Shown here: in pieces, positions 23,301 to 38,300 of the stretch
Layout: every line of letters starts with the position of its first letter
How positions within the stretch are numbered: position 1 is the first letter of the stretch
Assembly: GCF_030848805.1 (NCBI RefSeq)
Contig: NC_092365.1
Span: 15,588,486-15,652,485, forward strand
Length of the DNA: 64,000 bases
From: Temnothorax longispinosus
Lineage: Eukaryota; Arthropoda; Insecta; Hymenoptera; Formicidae
Reading direction: 5' to 3'
The notes under the pieces: model-generated
Told to the model about the DNA's origin: nothing
What the model saw: the letters and a program-made list of their open reading frames with translations, nothing else
Databases searched by the model: none
Translations under genes and position numbers: made by a program

Positions 23301-26300
23301 TGAACGGGGATGCCGCGGTTGTTTGCCGAAGCCGATCGCACCCAGTTCCAGGAACGCGGGAGCAGGAGGCACTTTAATCAATCGAAAACGCGAATGGCAG
23401 TTAATCAATTTAAGCGCGAGATATCGAATCGCTAAATTAAATACACGCACGTGCCGAATTTTCACGAAAATAAAACTGCGAGTGATTTCAGGACCGCGAT
23501 ACATGTACGACGAAATATATAGCCGATGGAACTTAAATATTATATTTATATTGGCAACGAAAAAGTTATCTTTATCCACGATCTAAATATCGGAGAGAGA
23601 TTCGGGAACGTTTCTCGACGCTTAAGGATACCGCGAGGTTTTGCCCTAAATTCTGAGGTGCGAAGATATTCGTTCTTTTATCAACTGGGAAATATTTCGG
23701 AAATATCCATATTCTTCGACCGAGTATACTACCGAATCTCCCAGCGTTTTCTTTCGGATGGATTCAATTTCTCGCGATACACTGGAACTGGAGCGAAATC
23801 AGGTTTTTCAGAGTTGTCGGTTCGACGGTCGGAGACGGTGCGGTGAAGAGATGGAACGCGAGAGAGAAAAAGAGAGAGAGAGAGAGAGAGAGAAAGAGTA
23901 ACAGCAATCCCCTATTCACGGAATAATTTTTGCCTTCAGGGATATTTCAACGCATTTGCGCTCGTTTCCCCATGATCGATTTCCCGACTCATCGAGTGTT
24001 TTCCTTAATCCATTAATTCATTCGCGCCGTTCGCAATTCCATTGTTTGCACGACTAAAGGGTTGATCGCGAGGGGTTGATGACTCCTACTCTCTTTTTTT
24101 CTCTGTCTTTTTCTCTCTCTCTCTCTCTCTCTCTCGTTCTCCGATGCCGTAATCCCGATGTGACACCACGTTTCGTGCAAAAGCCCATATACACAACGGA
24201 ACGTATTGGTACGGATCGTCGACGATCTAGCATATTTTCCATTAAATAAACCGCTTCACCAGGAAATTTAATTCGAATAAAATGATTTCTTCGCCCCTTC
24301 CTTTACTATCTAGTTTATAAACGGTTTTGTTAAAATGAAATTAATTTAAGCATTTACAGTGTTTCATGAAAGAACGTGGAAGTTATCAATAATTAATACC
24401 AACGTAATATTTCACGTATTATCTTCACATTGATTTATGAACGATATTATGTATTATATATGAAGAAATGATGATTAATGAATCATAATACCGTGATACG
24501 TCACGTAGTAACAACATTGTAGATCAAAGTATCAAAATATTAGCATAATATCGATTTCTGCGTGAACTTTCGCGTGGATTACGTAAATGCAATACAAGTT
24601 ACACACGTCTGAATCATAGTGCCGTAATCACAGACGCAATCTCAAATTCGATATAATCTCATAAAATATTACAAACGTTAGGCGGCGCCTTCCGTCCGAC
24701 TGAAGTTCAAGTTATATGACTTCGGGATTCCCTCAGATCAATACGTTCCCAGCATCCGGCATGACATTTGCACAGAAAACGCACGCCACTACAGACACAC
24801 CGTCTCAAAAACTCCACACCATGCAAAAAGGTCCACCGTGGGACGCTTGCTCGGAATTGCAAATCAGGCGTAAACGCAGCGCGACGCCCGCGCCGCCGAT
24901 CTCTCTACCCCCGTCCGCAAGCAGCATCTCTTGCAGCTTGCATCATCCAACCCGGTGGGGCTTATCTCGGCGAGACGTCATGCCGCGAAACGTCAAAGGG
25001 GAAGCCCCCGACCGCTCAATCGGAATTTTCCGAGTCTCGGCGAACGATATCTCAGATGAAAAATTTGGCCAGTACAAAATCGTACGTTACACTGAAGATT
25101 ACAATTAACATATATAACAATCAATGTCGTTATTGTCTAATTGGACATCTCGAACGCTTTATCAATACTTTGATATTAAAATCACAACAATGATAAAGGC
25201 GTTATTTCTAATTTCGCTCAAAAGTAACTGTGGGTGAGATGCCTCACTTTGATTAACGTTGCTCGATTAAATATGGCAATCATTCGATCAGACTTCGACT
25301 CGTTAATATTCACATATTCTGGCAGCGTGTAGGGCGTCCCCTTCAGTATTACAGAAAGCTGCGTGCTCCGTAATCGATATTAACAGATCAGGAAGCGCGT
25401 CGAACGACGACGCTCTCGAGCAAAACTGGAGAACCTAATCACGTCGCAATGCCAACGTCGGCGTACTACGCAAACCGTTCTACGTAACAGAGAAGAAAAA
25501 TGAAACAGAGGAAATAAATTACCTTGAGTATGATCGATGCTATCGGTACTGGCGAGCGTTTGATTGGGGTTGCTTTCCTCTTCCTGTTGGCTGGCCATCG
25601 CGTTCAGCTCGTAGCCCTGGCGCAGCAAGGACACCCGGTAGAAGTAGTTGCGCCAGAAGTTCTCCTCGGATATACTGCCGCAGATAGATCGGGTGAGTTT
25701 CTCAAAATCGATGAAGGGGATTTGACGAAGGGATCAGGATTCGCAGTCACGCTAATTAACGTTGCGCTTCGCGGCGGTATTTCATTCGAAGTCGTGAACC
25801 GATTAATCGCCGAGGCGATTAAATCTGTACAATGTACTCATATTGCTGCACGGTACTTTCGCACGGTAATCGCTCTCGCTTATGACCCTTGACATTTATG
25901 TACAAAAGTCTCGAGAGAGAAATTTATGTACAAAAGTCGATTTCGAAGCGACGGGATCGGCTAACTGTTTAAATCGAGCAATAATGAGGGAGCAAGCTGT
26001 GCATTAACTTTTTATCGATCTTTTTATTGGCTGCTCGTTATCAACTTACTGTAAAATTCTTTTTCTGACTTCTCTTTACTTCGTTTTACTGAATTGAACG
26101 AAATTACGAGAACAATAAAATGCATTATTTTCATCGAATGTTATTTAATCAACCTTTTCATACTTCATAGAGTATAAAATTAACTGAAAATAATTCGGTA
26201 TACTTTGAGCAAACAAGTTAGCAAGTCAATTAATCCAATCTAATCATATTTTCATAATTTAAATCTTATAACTTTCATTTGTCGACAATTTAATAACCAA

Positions 26301-29300
26301 CTAACGTTATTTAATTTTTTACTACACATCATTGTGCGATTTTGTGAGCGCAATTATTTTTATAATAAAACACATCAGAAAAATTAATTTTATATGTCAC
26401 ATATTTCATATCCAAGATTATAACATAAATGCTTTATGATCATTTTAGCTTTAATTAATAAAATTATTTAAAATAATAAAATAGCAAAATTTAATCGGAA
26501 AGCGTAGAATTATTATTTTCGTGATATCAAACAAGTGGAACAGAAGAGCGACGTTATGGATCGTTATGATAAAGGATATTTTAATCTACTTACACTTTCG
26601 GGACAAGCTCGAACCTCATAGCTTCAAGATTCGGATCCAGGGCAAGGGTGGCCTGTGCCATTGGCTGAACGGCTTCGAAATCCCAAGCAAATTCTACGCC
26701 TGGTGGTGGTGCTCTCACGAAATTACGTCGATCCTGAAATTCATGAGGAGGTAGGATCTTCGTTTAATCCGGTCGGATCGACTAAAGCCATATGCCAAAT
26801 TCGTGACGCTAATCTTTTGTAATGATGCGTAAATAAATAGCAAAGGACCCTTAAGCATGAATAAACGGCAGAAGCCGTTCTTCTTCTAAAGTTGGAAATA
26901 TTTTCTCTAATTAATTGTCATGAGCAGTTTTGAGTTATGGAAGACTGATTTAAAACATTTAAAAAAATATAATATAATTCTTGTTAGAAAAGAAAGTATT
27001 ACGTGTTTATTATAATCATAGGATAAGTTAATAATAATTTTACATATGTCACTTTCATACATTAATCACGCAACACTGAACGTGTTAAAGAAATAATTTT
27101 CCGAAAAGTTATTTCTTTAAATTATAAAACTTCTGAAACTTATTATTTAAGACATTTTTGTGGCTAAGATCTATATTCATTTTTAAACGTCAATTCTAGA
27201 AGCTTAAAAATTAATAGAAACAACCAAGGATATAGTATCGTATACAATTTTCATTGCATGCGGCATAAGACTATTTTTGCTAACGATATTCGAGCGGCAG
27301 TTTTAGAGATTTTATATCAGGAAACGTGATGAAACTAAAATAACGATGATAAATAAAATGAAAATACGAAACGAAAATACGAGAAAAAGTCCGGTGACAT
27401 ACGTGGCTTTTATATGGTATAATAGTTAATATATGCAAATTCTATCACAGAGCAGTACCTTTGTGACATACAGTTAGTAAATTCGTCTTACAGCGAAAAT
27501 CCTCTGTGCGACAAAATTTAATAACGACATGAAATGCGTTCATCATACGTCACACGGTATTTCAAATAGAGATGCTTAAATTTAATATAGATAATTTTAT
27601 GCATTTAATACAGTTGCACTATATAAATAACACATAAATAGCGAGTAAATTTGTTTCATTAGGACAAATCATTTATAAATACCGTACATATAAAACTTGG
27701 AAAATTTATATTAGCGAAAACGCGCGTGCAACTGTCAACCGCAATAAAATTTGAACTCCAACAATAAAATAAAGGAGTTTTTACATTCTCTGTGTAAAAC
27801 ACTAATTGACGAATAAGATAACAAACGTTCACGCTCCGTCTTTTTCCGAAATAAGAAAAAAGAATATTTATGTAGAAATCTTAAAAAGTTTCGTCTTTTG
27901 AAAAATAAACCTCTTTTTTGTGATTTGTCTCACAGCGGAGGAAGAGACAAATACTGACGTCTGTTTTGATTACGTGTGACAAAGGTATGATCGGTGAACA
28001 GACGATGTCGAGCCATGGAAAATTTGTTAGAAATCTCAAAATGTTTCTAGGAAAGTTCTCTACGAAAAGAGAAAGTAAAAAAGAAAAATAATTACGGTCG
28101 AGAGGGACAGGCACTCTTCACGCAACGCGTCCTCATTCGGCGCGCCGACCCACGGTGCAACAGCCTCGCCCTTCTCGCCGGCCTGCTTGCCGGCGATGAA
28201 AGCCTCCTGTTCCTTGTTGAGTTCAGCGATCAGCCTCTGAAATACAGAATTAATTTTCATGTCAGTAACAGTTACGTATCGCAGAAGGGGAACTGCCTTC
28301 GGACAAAAGCGCGAACGCGAACGCGCGTTTCAAAACCGATTCTAGATTATTAACGCGAGAGAGCTTATGCTAACCGACGGCGGAAATAACGTCGGGTTTG
28401 CGATAGGTTTCATCTCATTTAATTTCACGGGAGCTCGTTACCGCACGGATGACACTCTACGATTTGCCGCCGTCAATTCGTTCTCGTTTGCAGGGTATTA
28501 GCGCCGGGAATACGTGGACATTTAACGTGTGTTCCTACAACGAATTGCAGGGATATATGAGTTCACATGTGGCTGGCGCGATGATCATATATGCCATTTT
28601 CTCTTTTTTTTAAAAAAGGTGGATTTGCGAGAGTACTTCACTTACAATTCATGAAGTGTTTTGATTTATAGCACCTTTTATAACGCTATAGTCGCTATAG
28701 AGTAAAATTTAGAATTTTGTATTACATCCAAATAATTATACGTACTTTATATAATAATGATACATACATAATTATATAAAAAATATGCATATTATATAAA
28801 CTTGATTATTTTACACTTTTTTATTTAGAATTTATAAGAAAGTGCAAAATTCAGACTTCTATCTTCTACGCAAAAATAATTATTTACATTCAAAAGCCAT
28901 GTATGGCACTGCTTCGTTTTTTAACTTGGAGCGAGCAAAAATTGAAACATATGAGTCGATTGAATAAAGGGTACGTACAGAGAGGCGTAGTCAGCAGAAG
29001 TACAAAGGACAAAGCGTACTGCTTAATGCAGCACAAATCTCGTCAGTTTCTTGCCACTGCGATCGAGCGAGGATCAATGAGATCGTACAGTTTCTCGGAG
29101 CGTGACGCTTACCATACAGCCACGACGTTTCGTGCTATATAGAAATCCCGGATGAAAATCGATAGCTCAATTTTATCCTTTGACCGTGTTCCTATCATTA
29201 AACGTGACAAAACTTTCTTCTCGAGACGGCAACTTTCCGTCGCGGATAGGCGCCCTCTTATATGCTGCTGACTATGTTTTATTGATCCTTAAGGACACAT

Positions 29301-32300
29301 ACATCGACGTGGAGCGGAAATTTCTGTCGTCACGGAGATAAAGCCTTATTGATAAATGTTGCAAACGGGTTGACGAGGCATAAATGATGAAAAATGAGCA
29401 TTCCATAGATCAGCATTTCGATGAGTATTTCGAGAATCCAATTAAACTCACTTTTACGAGAGCGAGCTTTTTCTTAAACTATCCAATTCCGATTATTTTC
29501 CGTTTGCAGTAGTCGAGAGGTGTGATTAATGAGGGTCGGTTGTATTTATACGGTTGCATCTATAAATCTTTTCTCACGCACTCGTGCGGATCGAAGAAAA
29601 TACCATTATTTGGAAAAAATCTCATAAATATGTTTTTCACAGAAATCGTAGAAAATTGCAGATGTATAAAAGTTTTCTATACTTCATATAAAAATTAAGC
29701 TTTCGTTTTACGAAGCGATTTGCGGATTTTTTTCCAAGTAAATAATTGCACACTTGGAGTAGACTTAACTTATTTTTAAGCGGAATTACCGAATGCTAAA
29801 TTACCCAGTTAGCTTCTTAACGATTAAAATTCTCGTTTACCTCGCAATCCGCGGTAGCGCGAATCGGGCTATCGATTTCTCATTTCCGACATGTTTGTGC
29901 GCTCGAGAAAATTAAGTCCGTCAATTTAACATAATTTCTGACTGTTTTAAAAATGAAATATTTATAAATTATTCAGGGTAACACGAATACGGAGGCAGAT
30001 ATAAAGAGCAGAATAAAATTATATCGAGTCGACAGACTCGACTTATTTTCCGATTTTCCGGCGTCGAGACAGCCACTATTTCATTTATAATTTATGCTCA
30101 CCTGCGTCCAGTTTTTGCAATGAATAGTCCACGCGAATTTCCGGTTTGCTAAAATGTCACACTAATGTTCCCGAATATTATTTTTCCTCGTGACAGCCAC
30201 GCTGTTTAGTCGATACGCGGATTCCGACCGCGTATACCATTGCGCGATGGCAATCGTCGAATAAATTTATAAACGTCGCTACATTATACATAGAATGGCT
30301 GCGCGATCCCCAGCAGCTGAGCGATTCTCGACGAAATGACTGCCGATGCGTGTTCCCACTTGTCGTAAGCGGGATATTGACTTTGTCGTCGATAAATCGA
30401 CTCGTGCAATCGGCGCATGACAGTAACAAAATATCAGCACAATCTTGGGACCTGAACAAGAAATGTCGTTGTGAGAACGGGGAAAGGAAGGAAATGTCAT
30501 ACGCTCTCTCAGGATATACAGACACACTCGTCTATGTATCTTCGGAGTGTGGTATTGATGTTGTAATCTTGGTAATATCGATAGACCGACAAAATACGAA
30601 ACGTTTTGGAAAAGTTAATGGTAAAAAGAAAACATTAAAATAAAATAATAAAAATATATAAAATGTTTAAGAGCTAGAGAACAGTAAAAGCTGTAAAATT
30701 TTTAGCTAATTTAATTCAAGATTGAAATTGACTTTTAAAAACATATTTAATATTGAAAAATAAATGATTATAGTGCAAGATATGCATAAACATCGTTCGC
30801 GGGCGTTTAATAAGTCGATTTTAAAAGATCATGATCGATATATCAAGATCTGGAATCAAATCTTATGTCTCTGCTTATTTCAGAAACAAAATTTAATGCG
30901 CTAAATCGTTACACCAAATGTTATTTACAAATACTCTAATGTGTTAAACATCGATGCTGTACTTCTTATGAAATATTTGTATGAAAAGGTAGCATCTCTC
31001 AATCAAAGTGAGTCGATATAGCGCTTCTCTCACGGTAGATTGAATTTATCCGCGATAAGCGGAACATTAAAAGAGCCGAGCGAAGGGTAAAAGGATACAC
31101 CACGTCGAATCGATTTCTTAGCGATTACAAACGAGCACGACGATTAATCGCTTCCCGACCGATTCTTTTCTGGGATCTATTTTACCGCCTACTAGATATT
31201 GTATTTTCGCGCCTTAATGTGCCGTCGCAAACTTGATTTATGCCATTTATGGCGTCACGTTGACGTACACGGAAGATCACCGAAAACGTATTAGCTATTG
31301 TATTAAAACTAACAAGAACTATTCGTCTTTAACCAATCCCATAAATCGATCTCGCAAGAACCTTGAGAGAAGAATAATTTACAACACAATACGCACCGAT
31401 ATGCAATCTGCCGTTCGGAACGGTGCTGAAAATTTGCGTGCGGGTGTGTTTGAATCAGAATAAATATTAAATCAGATTGCTTCAACACCGAGACTCTCTT
31501 TTCCTCGAGATTATGCAGCTTTCAAGAAATAATTAATTCTTAAAATAACTAATACAATACCGTTGTCGATAATAATGTTGCGGTCTTTCAAACGCTCTTT
31601 TTTTATCGAAAAATTCACAGTTTTATTATAGAAACGTTTCTTTCGTCGTTGTATAATTATATAATATAACCGTGTAGCTTTTAATAACTCATCTTCTCTC
31701 CGATAACTCATCTACGCTTCCGATTGTGAGAAAGTTGCGTAATTGCAATCTTAAATCATCTAGTTTCTTTCTATTAATTACTCGACTATATTTTTTAAAT
31801 AATATTCCGGTTATTATTGTTATCTCGAGAGAGAGAGAAAAAACGCCTACAATATCACGAGTTTTATTTTCATAAAGGAGTAGTTAACTTTTTTATTATG
31901 TATAATATCAGGGCCTGCAATCTTATTTTAATTTCAAGTTTTTTCCATCAAATGCAGCAGAAATTTCCATTCGCTTTCCGATTGATCCGCGAGGAAAGCA
32001 GAAATAACTGATTATCTCCAGCGTCGCTATGAAAAGTCCTCGTCCGTGACGCTCGAATTTCTCTTTGACGATCTGACGTCTGACGCTTATAGAAATCCAT
32101 TACCGCATCCATTGAGCAAAAGGACAACCTTAAGATAATTTTAATCGTGATATGGCCGCAATCGACATATGCAAAAAATACTGTGTAGAGCAAAAAAAAT
32201 TGGTATTGCAGTCACGCGTTACAGAAAACGTGGCTCGAATAATGGGTCGCGAGCGTTAACAAATTCCTGCGCCAAGGAAGAACTACTTTGCGAGAAGATG

Positions 32301-35300
32301 AAGCAGCCGAGGATGTCAAGAAAGCAAAATGTCAAAGAGATAGACAAAAAGATCATCGAGCGTCAAACGATCCTAATCTGCAGAGGCCGAGAGCAAAGTA
32401 AAAACTGCGATATATGATGCAGTTGATATAGAAGTCAGTTTCGGATTCAATGATATTCGATATTGGCGAATACGTATCGAATAAACGTAAAAGAGAAATG
32501 TTCCTTAATTAATTTATTAATTTATTTATTATTGTAATTTCAATATTTATTACAACTATAACATATATTTAAATTTATTAAATTTTATAATAAATCATGA
32601 ATTTATGAGTATTACGTATTATAAAAGAATGATAAAAACTGGATATTTAACGAGGTAAATGTTGAATTTAATATCATATATGAAGTCTTTCCGAGCTATC
32701 CAAATACAATACAGTGCAAGGTTTTAATCAAATATCCAATATGCATTACAACGTGCCTATAACGTGCCATAAGGTTCGTAATTTAATTATTACATGTACC
32801 GTAATAAGTATTTACATTATTTATTGCATCGGGAAGAATTACGTCACACAAAAATTGATTACGCACGTTGTCGAGCACCGTTTATCAAGGGAACGGAATA
32901 CAAGAGGGCATATATTTTAACCACGAAGAGCTTTCGCCGCAATTCTTTTCCCATCGGCCATAAGAAGTCGATTGCGTTATTGCGTACTCATTGCTGATTA
33001 GGTCGTCGCAATATCAACGAAACGATGCACTCGCGCAATGAGCCATCAAAAAGTTTTGTCTGGACTCGTCGACGCTCTCGGACATCTCGTCTTCTCGACG
33101 TACTCGTATATATTTGTCTCCGAGTATCGATCGAAACGTCGATAGTTGACAAACGTACACGATTACGAGGCGAAAAAGCTGCTCGTAAAAAGAACAACTT
33201 GACCTGACAAAAAAAAAAAAGGACGAAATACTCTCATCAAGACAGTTCGTCAGTTTTTTCTCAGGTCGAGATGAGGTTCAGCGTCTCAGGAACGCTATCG
33301 TATGAAATTTTAATAAATTCGTATAGAAGAATTCTTTCTTCTATATATACGACCTTCTGGTCAAAGTAGGAGAAACCTGAAAGTGTTTATGGAAATAAAC
33401 GACTTTTCTTTGGTGTTGCTTACGTATTAACGACGTGGTGATATCCGGGAAAAATATGCTGCACAACATGATTCAGCACGACGGAGCTGATAAAATCAAC
33501 AAAGAAGCAATATTCGAAGTTAATTCTAAGCATATATAGAGTGCAGGGATCCGAACGTGAGAATTGTATTTCACTAAAGTAATAATCTTACAAAAATTTT
33601 GCACACTAATAAGCGCGCTATCGTTGTAGAATAAAATATATATTTCAATATTTTGCGAGCAATATGTCGACAGCAATATTTTTTGTAGCAAAAATAATCG
33701 CGCGGAAAAACACTCTAATGTATCAACCCCCTTGTTTATTTTCTATTTTAATCCTGTGAAACGTTGGTGCTCGAGGCAAAGAATTATCCGCACGATGCAA
33801 GTTGTCGAAAGCACTTAGAAGGATCGGGGCACAATAGTTCGAGGTAGGGTACCAACTTGATGGCAACTCTAACATCGTAAAGGGCACGTCATAACGGGAT
33901 TATCGCGAACCAGACACGGAAAGATCTGGGATGGAGGTGATTATTGTTAATTGTAATTGCGACTCAGCGTATATAAGATAGCATAAAAGTCCAAGGATAT
34001 CGTTGGCATTGCTCATTCAAGAAGAATCTGATGGGCGATAATTCAGAATCATCATTTTGACATCCCCCGAATTCCAATAGGTATAGGAAATAACGACCAC
34101 GTTTCGCATAAAAAATATTTTTACTTTTATCTCCTGGAAATATGAAAAAAATTTTAATTTAGATTTGTATAAAAATTATTTCACAAAATATTTGTTAAGT
34201 ATCCGTTATATATGCAATATATTGTCGCTGTCATGAAAATAATTGAAAATTATTTTAGAAGAAAATAAGGTGCCTCAAACAGCGCGTAATCACGATAGAT
34301 AGTACAGCATTAATGAAAAATACTCGTCGTAAAATAAAGGCAAAGGAAGATTGAAACGATGTTCTGAGAGCGCGTCTTTCAGGTGAAAATAAAGTCACAT
34401 TGTTCATTAGAAAATTTCAATTTTCTTCAAGGGCTGTGGCCGGCTCTCTTAATCAATATTTTTAAACGAGTTTTAAAAGCTGCGCGAACTATGGAAAAGT
34501 ATGGCAATTTGTTGATTTACAGCTTCGCGAGAATCTCTTTATGTTACCGGATTTTCCCCCAAGGGAACATTTTTGCCTGGGAAAAAATGGCGCTTGCTAA
34601 GAATATCTCTCGAATATAGAGGAAGTTTTAAAGCACCGCAAAATCCGCCAATGAAAAATTAGATAGGAAGCAAATTTATCGATCCATGAATGTGATCTTC
34701 GTTGATTTAAGGAAACGTTCATCAATAACCCTTCATCGTCAAAAAGATTTGACTTTGTAATGTCAATGGTCTTTCAAGATCTCGACTGGAACTCCGTGAA
34801 TATAACTCGTTCACTAATATCATTGGTTTTAGCAGCAAAAAATTACACACCTTTTCTCGACTCTTTCTATTTTTGCGTTACGAAGCACGTTCAACTATAA
34901 AAATGTCAAATGTAAATAATTGAGCGAGGAATAGCGAGGATAACGTTTGTCTTTTCTTGAGAAAATTAAGTCAAGTTATTTTGACTCATGTCATACTTAA
35001 CTATAATTGAAATGTTGATTAATTTTATCAATATTAGATTATTCGAGGTGAGACGGAAATTCGATACGGTTTACGATAAATGCCGATCGCTTTAACGTAA
35101 AACTGCGATAAGTTGATTTAAAGGAAATCGACGAAGTTGCTGATAACTTGAAGCGACAATTATCGAAAAGTTCATTTGTTTTTCTGTTATTTATAAAATA
35201 CAAAAATAGTGTGTCTAGACATTACTGAAATAAAATGAATAACATCTACCTATATAATATGTGATTATTATTAAAATTTAAATAATCACACGTGATTATT

Positions 35301-38300
35301 TTAATTTATGGTTATTTTATGTTGTATATTATTATTTTTCATTATTTATATATTATTATGCGATTCTTAAATAATAATTTGAGGTTTACTAAACACAGTT
35401 TCAGACCATGCCATAACGCCGGGAAAATCTATCGCAAAAAATATGTAAACCCCAAAAGTTAGGCATACGTTACACACTGTGTAACGTAACACACGTTTTG
35501 GTTGCGATGATTACAATAACCAGACGGTCAAATATTCGTTGGGGATATTTCGGTTATGAAAAGTTAAACAAAAATTAAATAACGAAGGTTGAATTGAGGA
35601 TATGCGAAGATAGACTCGAAATTTCGGGTAGTCCTGAATAGAGCCCTAAGCTTCGAATAAAGACGCATGAGAAAAAGGGAGCTATTGATCGCGTACTGAG
35701 TGCCAAAGAAACGACAGTATCTCGTCCCCAATGTAATATTCTGCCAGAAAGATTCCATTTGCGATTTCCTGCCAAAGAACACGCCGGTTAGCGTCCCTTC
35801 GCTCGAGTACCATTTCTCTTTTCCAGCCCCTCTGCACACATTTTCTCTTTTTCTTCCCTCCTCTTTCATCAGGCGGCTGTGACCTGTATACGATTCACAA
35901 AGAATCTCTCATTTACGAATAATTTTCTTATCATTCTGGCAATAATAATCTCGCTTACTCGAACAAACCATCTGATTTTGAATAATTGGACGAGAATAAA
36001 TGGCGCTGACACTCCTGATAGCTGACGATACAACTGCAGCGATTCTATTTTGATTAGATTACATAATAAATCACCGCTGTGGGATTATTTCAACTCGATT
36101 GCTTCCCGCGAGAAACACAGAAAGTTACTTAACGAGCATCGATTGTGACAATGAAAGCCGTACGCATTTATGACACACGTATGGCTACTGCTATTGCAGA
36201 CTTATTCATTTTTTTGCTAATAATTGAATATACGAACTCAACGATTTGCATGTCCAGAAGCGAGCAATAAACGTTCCATCTCGTGATATTACATCGACGG
36301 AATGAATTGCTCGAGGCGTAGCCTTTGGTAATAAATTGTTCGAAGATTGAAAGATTACTTATAGCTCATATATGCCATATAAAGGATATCGCTCGAAAAT
36401 GTTACGGAAGAAATTTAAATAAAAATTTGAATATCTAAAAAGGTACTTAAATTGCGTTCAATAGACAGGCGAATCAAATTCATTATCAAGAATAGAATAG
36501 AATATGTGGCAATATAAAAATAATTCCGTTAAAAATATATTTATAAGATTTCTATTGACACAAGACAGAATTGAATCATGCGACATATAATGTATTTCCT
36601 ATCTTTTGCGCAATTTTGCTCCTTTCGCAGTTAATTTAGTTAAGGCGATACGCTGACGAATTACGGTCAAGTAGTGTGCCGGTAGCAAGGCACCACGGAC
36701 GACACTAACTAAATGTTGCTCCGAAGTTCGCTCTTCGGCGAAATCCGCGGCATTGATTAGAGAGAGATTGTACCCGCTCGTTATTCACGTAAAAGCTCGG
36801 GATTAATCGCGATTCAGGAGATTGTGCAGATCTACTTGCCACCAACGAAGCTCACCGCGGCGGATGTTTATCTACCGTCGAGATAACTCGCGTACAAGTT
36901 AAAACTCTATAAACACGCGCTACAACATGATACGGCGGCTGTTCAACGACGTAACACTGCTCGGATGTTCACTCGCTGCGAGCGGTAAAGAGGTAAAAGT
37001 CTACCCTTGGGGCGTAGACTCGCGCGCGTGCGAAACTTCGTAGTTCGTTCATTACCGGGAACCAAGGCTAGTGGTGTATAGTCGCGAACGCCTACCGGAA
37101 AATTTCACTTCGTGGAAAACTTGGCGACCATTAATTCAACCGAGTCCATAGTGCATTAATTCAATTATCAACCCGTGCCCAGAAATAGATAGTCACGATG
37201 CAACAATAAGTATCGTGAACATAAGCGTACATAATTTGTAACACCAATGAGTAAGAGCCATAGGACGTAGAAAAAGCGTAAGTGTAGTAAGACTTTATAG
37301 CAGTAAACGACTAACTGTGAATCATTAAAAATGTAAGAGTGTTATTTTAAAACCCTCAGCTTACTCTGTTATGTCAACCTTGCTACTGTTTTTTATGTGC
37401 CGTGCCTTTGAAGACTAGCATTAAGTAAAAATAGCCAGAAAGTATTTAAATAGGATTAGAGAGAAAAAGAAGGACTAACGTACGTTTAACAACAGTAAAC
37501 GCATAAATCCACAACACAAGACGAGGTAACAATATTGCTTAATAGGCCTATCAAAACGAAAAACACGACGCAGAAAATTATGAAGCAGTGAAGTGCTACG
37601 AACATGTCCACTTGTCTATCTAAATCTATTTGTCTACCATGTATCATGTATCTTTCGATAAGATGCGACTTTTTTTTTCGCAATACAAGCCATAAATTTA
37701 TCTGAGAAATGATGCGAGATATCTCATTTCGAGAACGTCACGACGTGAGATCATTTATACACAAGATATATGATTTGGTTACAGTAACTTCACGATAACT
37801 GTAACTCGGACAATATAGGATTTGATAGTGCGACAGTAGCTCAAGTCTCCATGTCTTCACGCACAACCGTATATACGGTTACACTACGAGAGGATTATCT
37901 AAAAGTTAAGAGACAAATGTGGGTCGGCAGTTGTGGCAGAGGAATTGCTCCTCCCAGAAGTAAGTGCTAAATGACTATACGGTCTGGCAAGTAGTATAAG
38001 TATAAAGTAGGTCAGACAACATTCTCCGCGCTCGCGTAAACAGTAGGTAGATTAAAATGTTATCTTTTTAATTCAACAGCGACGCGGTCTGAAAAATATT
38101 TGTGAAAAAGATAGCAGTACACACACTTACATAGTAATACACGCTTATGCGTATTCGCACGAAGTCATAAAGGGAAATAAATTGTGTAACTTCTGGCATT
38201 AAGGTCGTATGCGAGTCATCTATTGAAATATTTCCCTTTTAACGTATTGCATTACATCTGTACAGAAGCGTACCTTCCAGTAACTTTAATAGAAGGGGGG

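Larger units (their letters stand above)
23120..25522 (-). other. Sap47: Sap47 intron (2.4 kb)
   Basis: No coding signal. It contains an (AG)n tract at 23871 and a (TC)n tract at 24111, about 220 bases apart and mutually complementary. A CpG-bearing block lies at 24680-25060 with no recognisable frame. Confidence 0.55.

Noticed and set aside
24716..25193. Overlapping 130- and 141-codon plus-strand frames
   Set aside because: They lie within a Sap47 intron in two overlapping frames with no recognisable domain; CpG-rich DNA explains the lack of stops.
37740..37765. Sequence resembling the start of the bantam miRNA (GAGATCATTT)
   Set aside because: Only the first bases match; the rest and the hairpin context do not.
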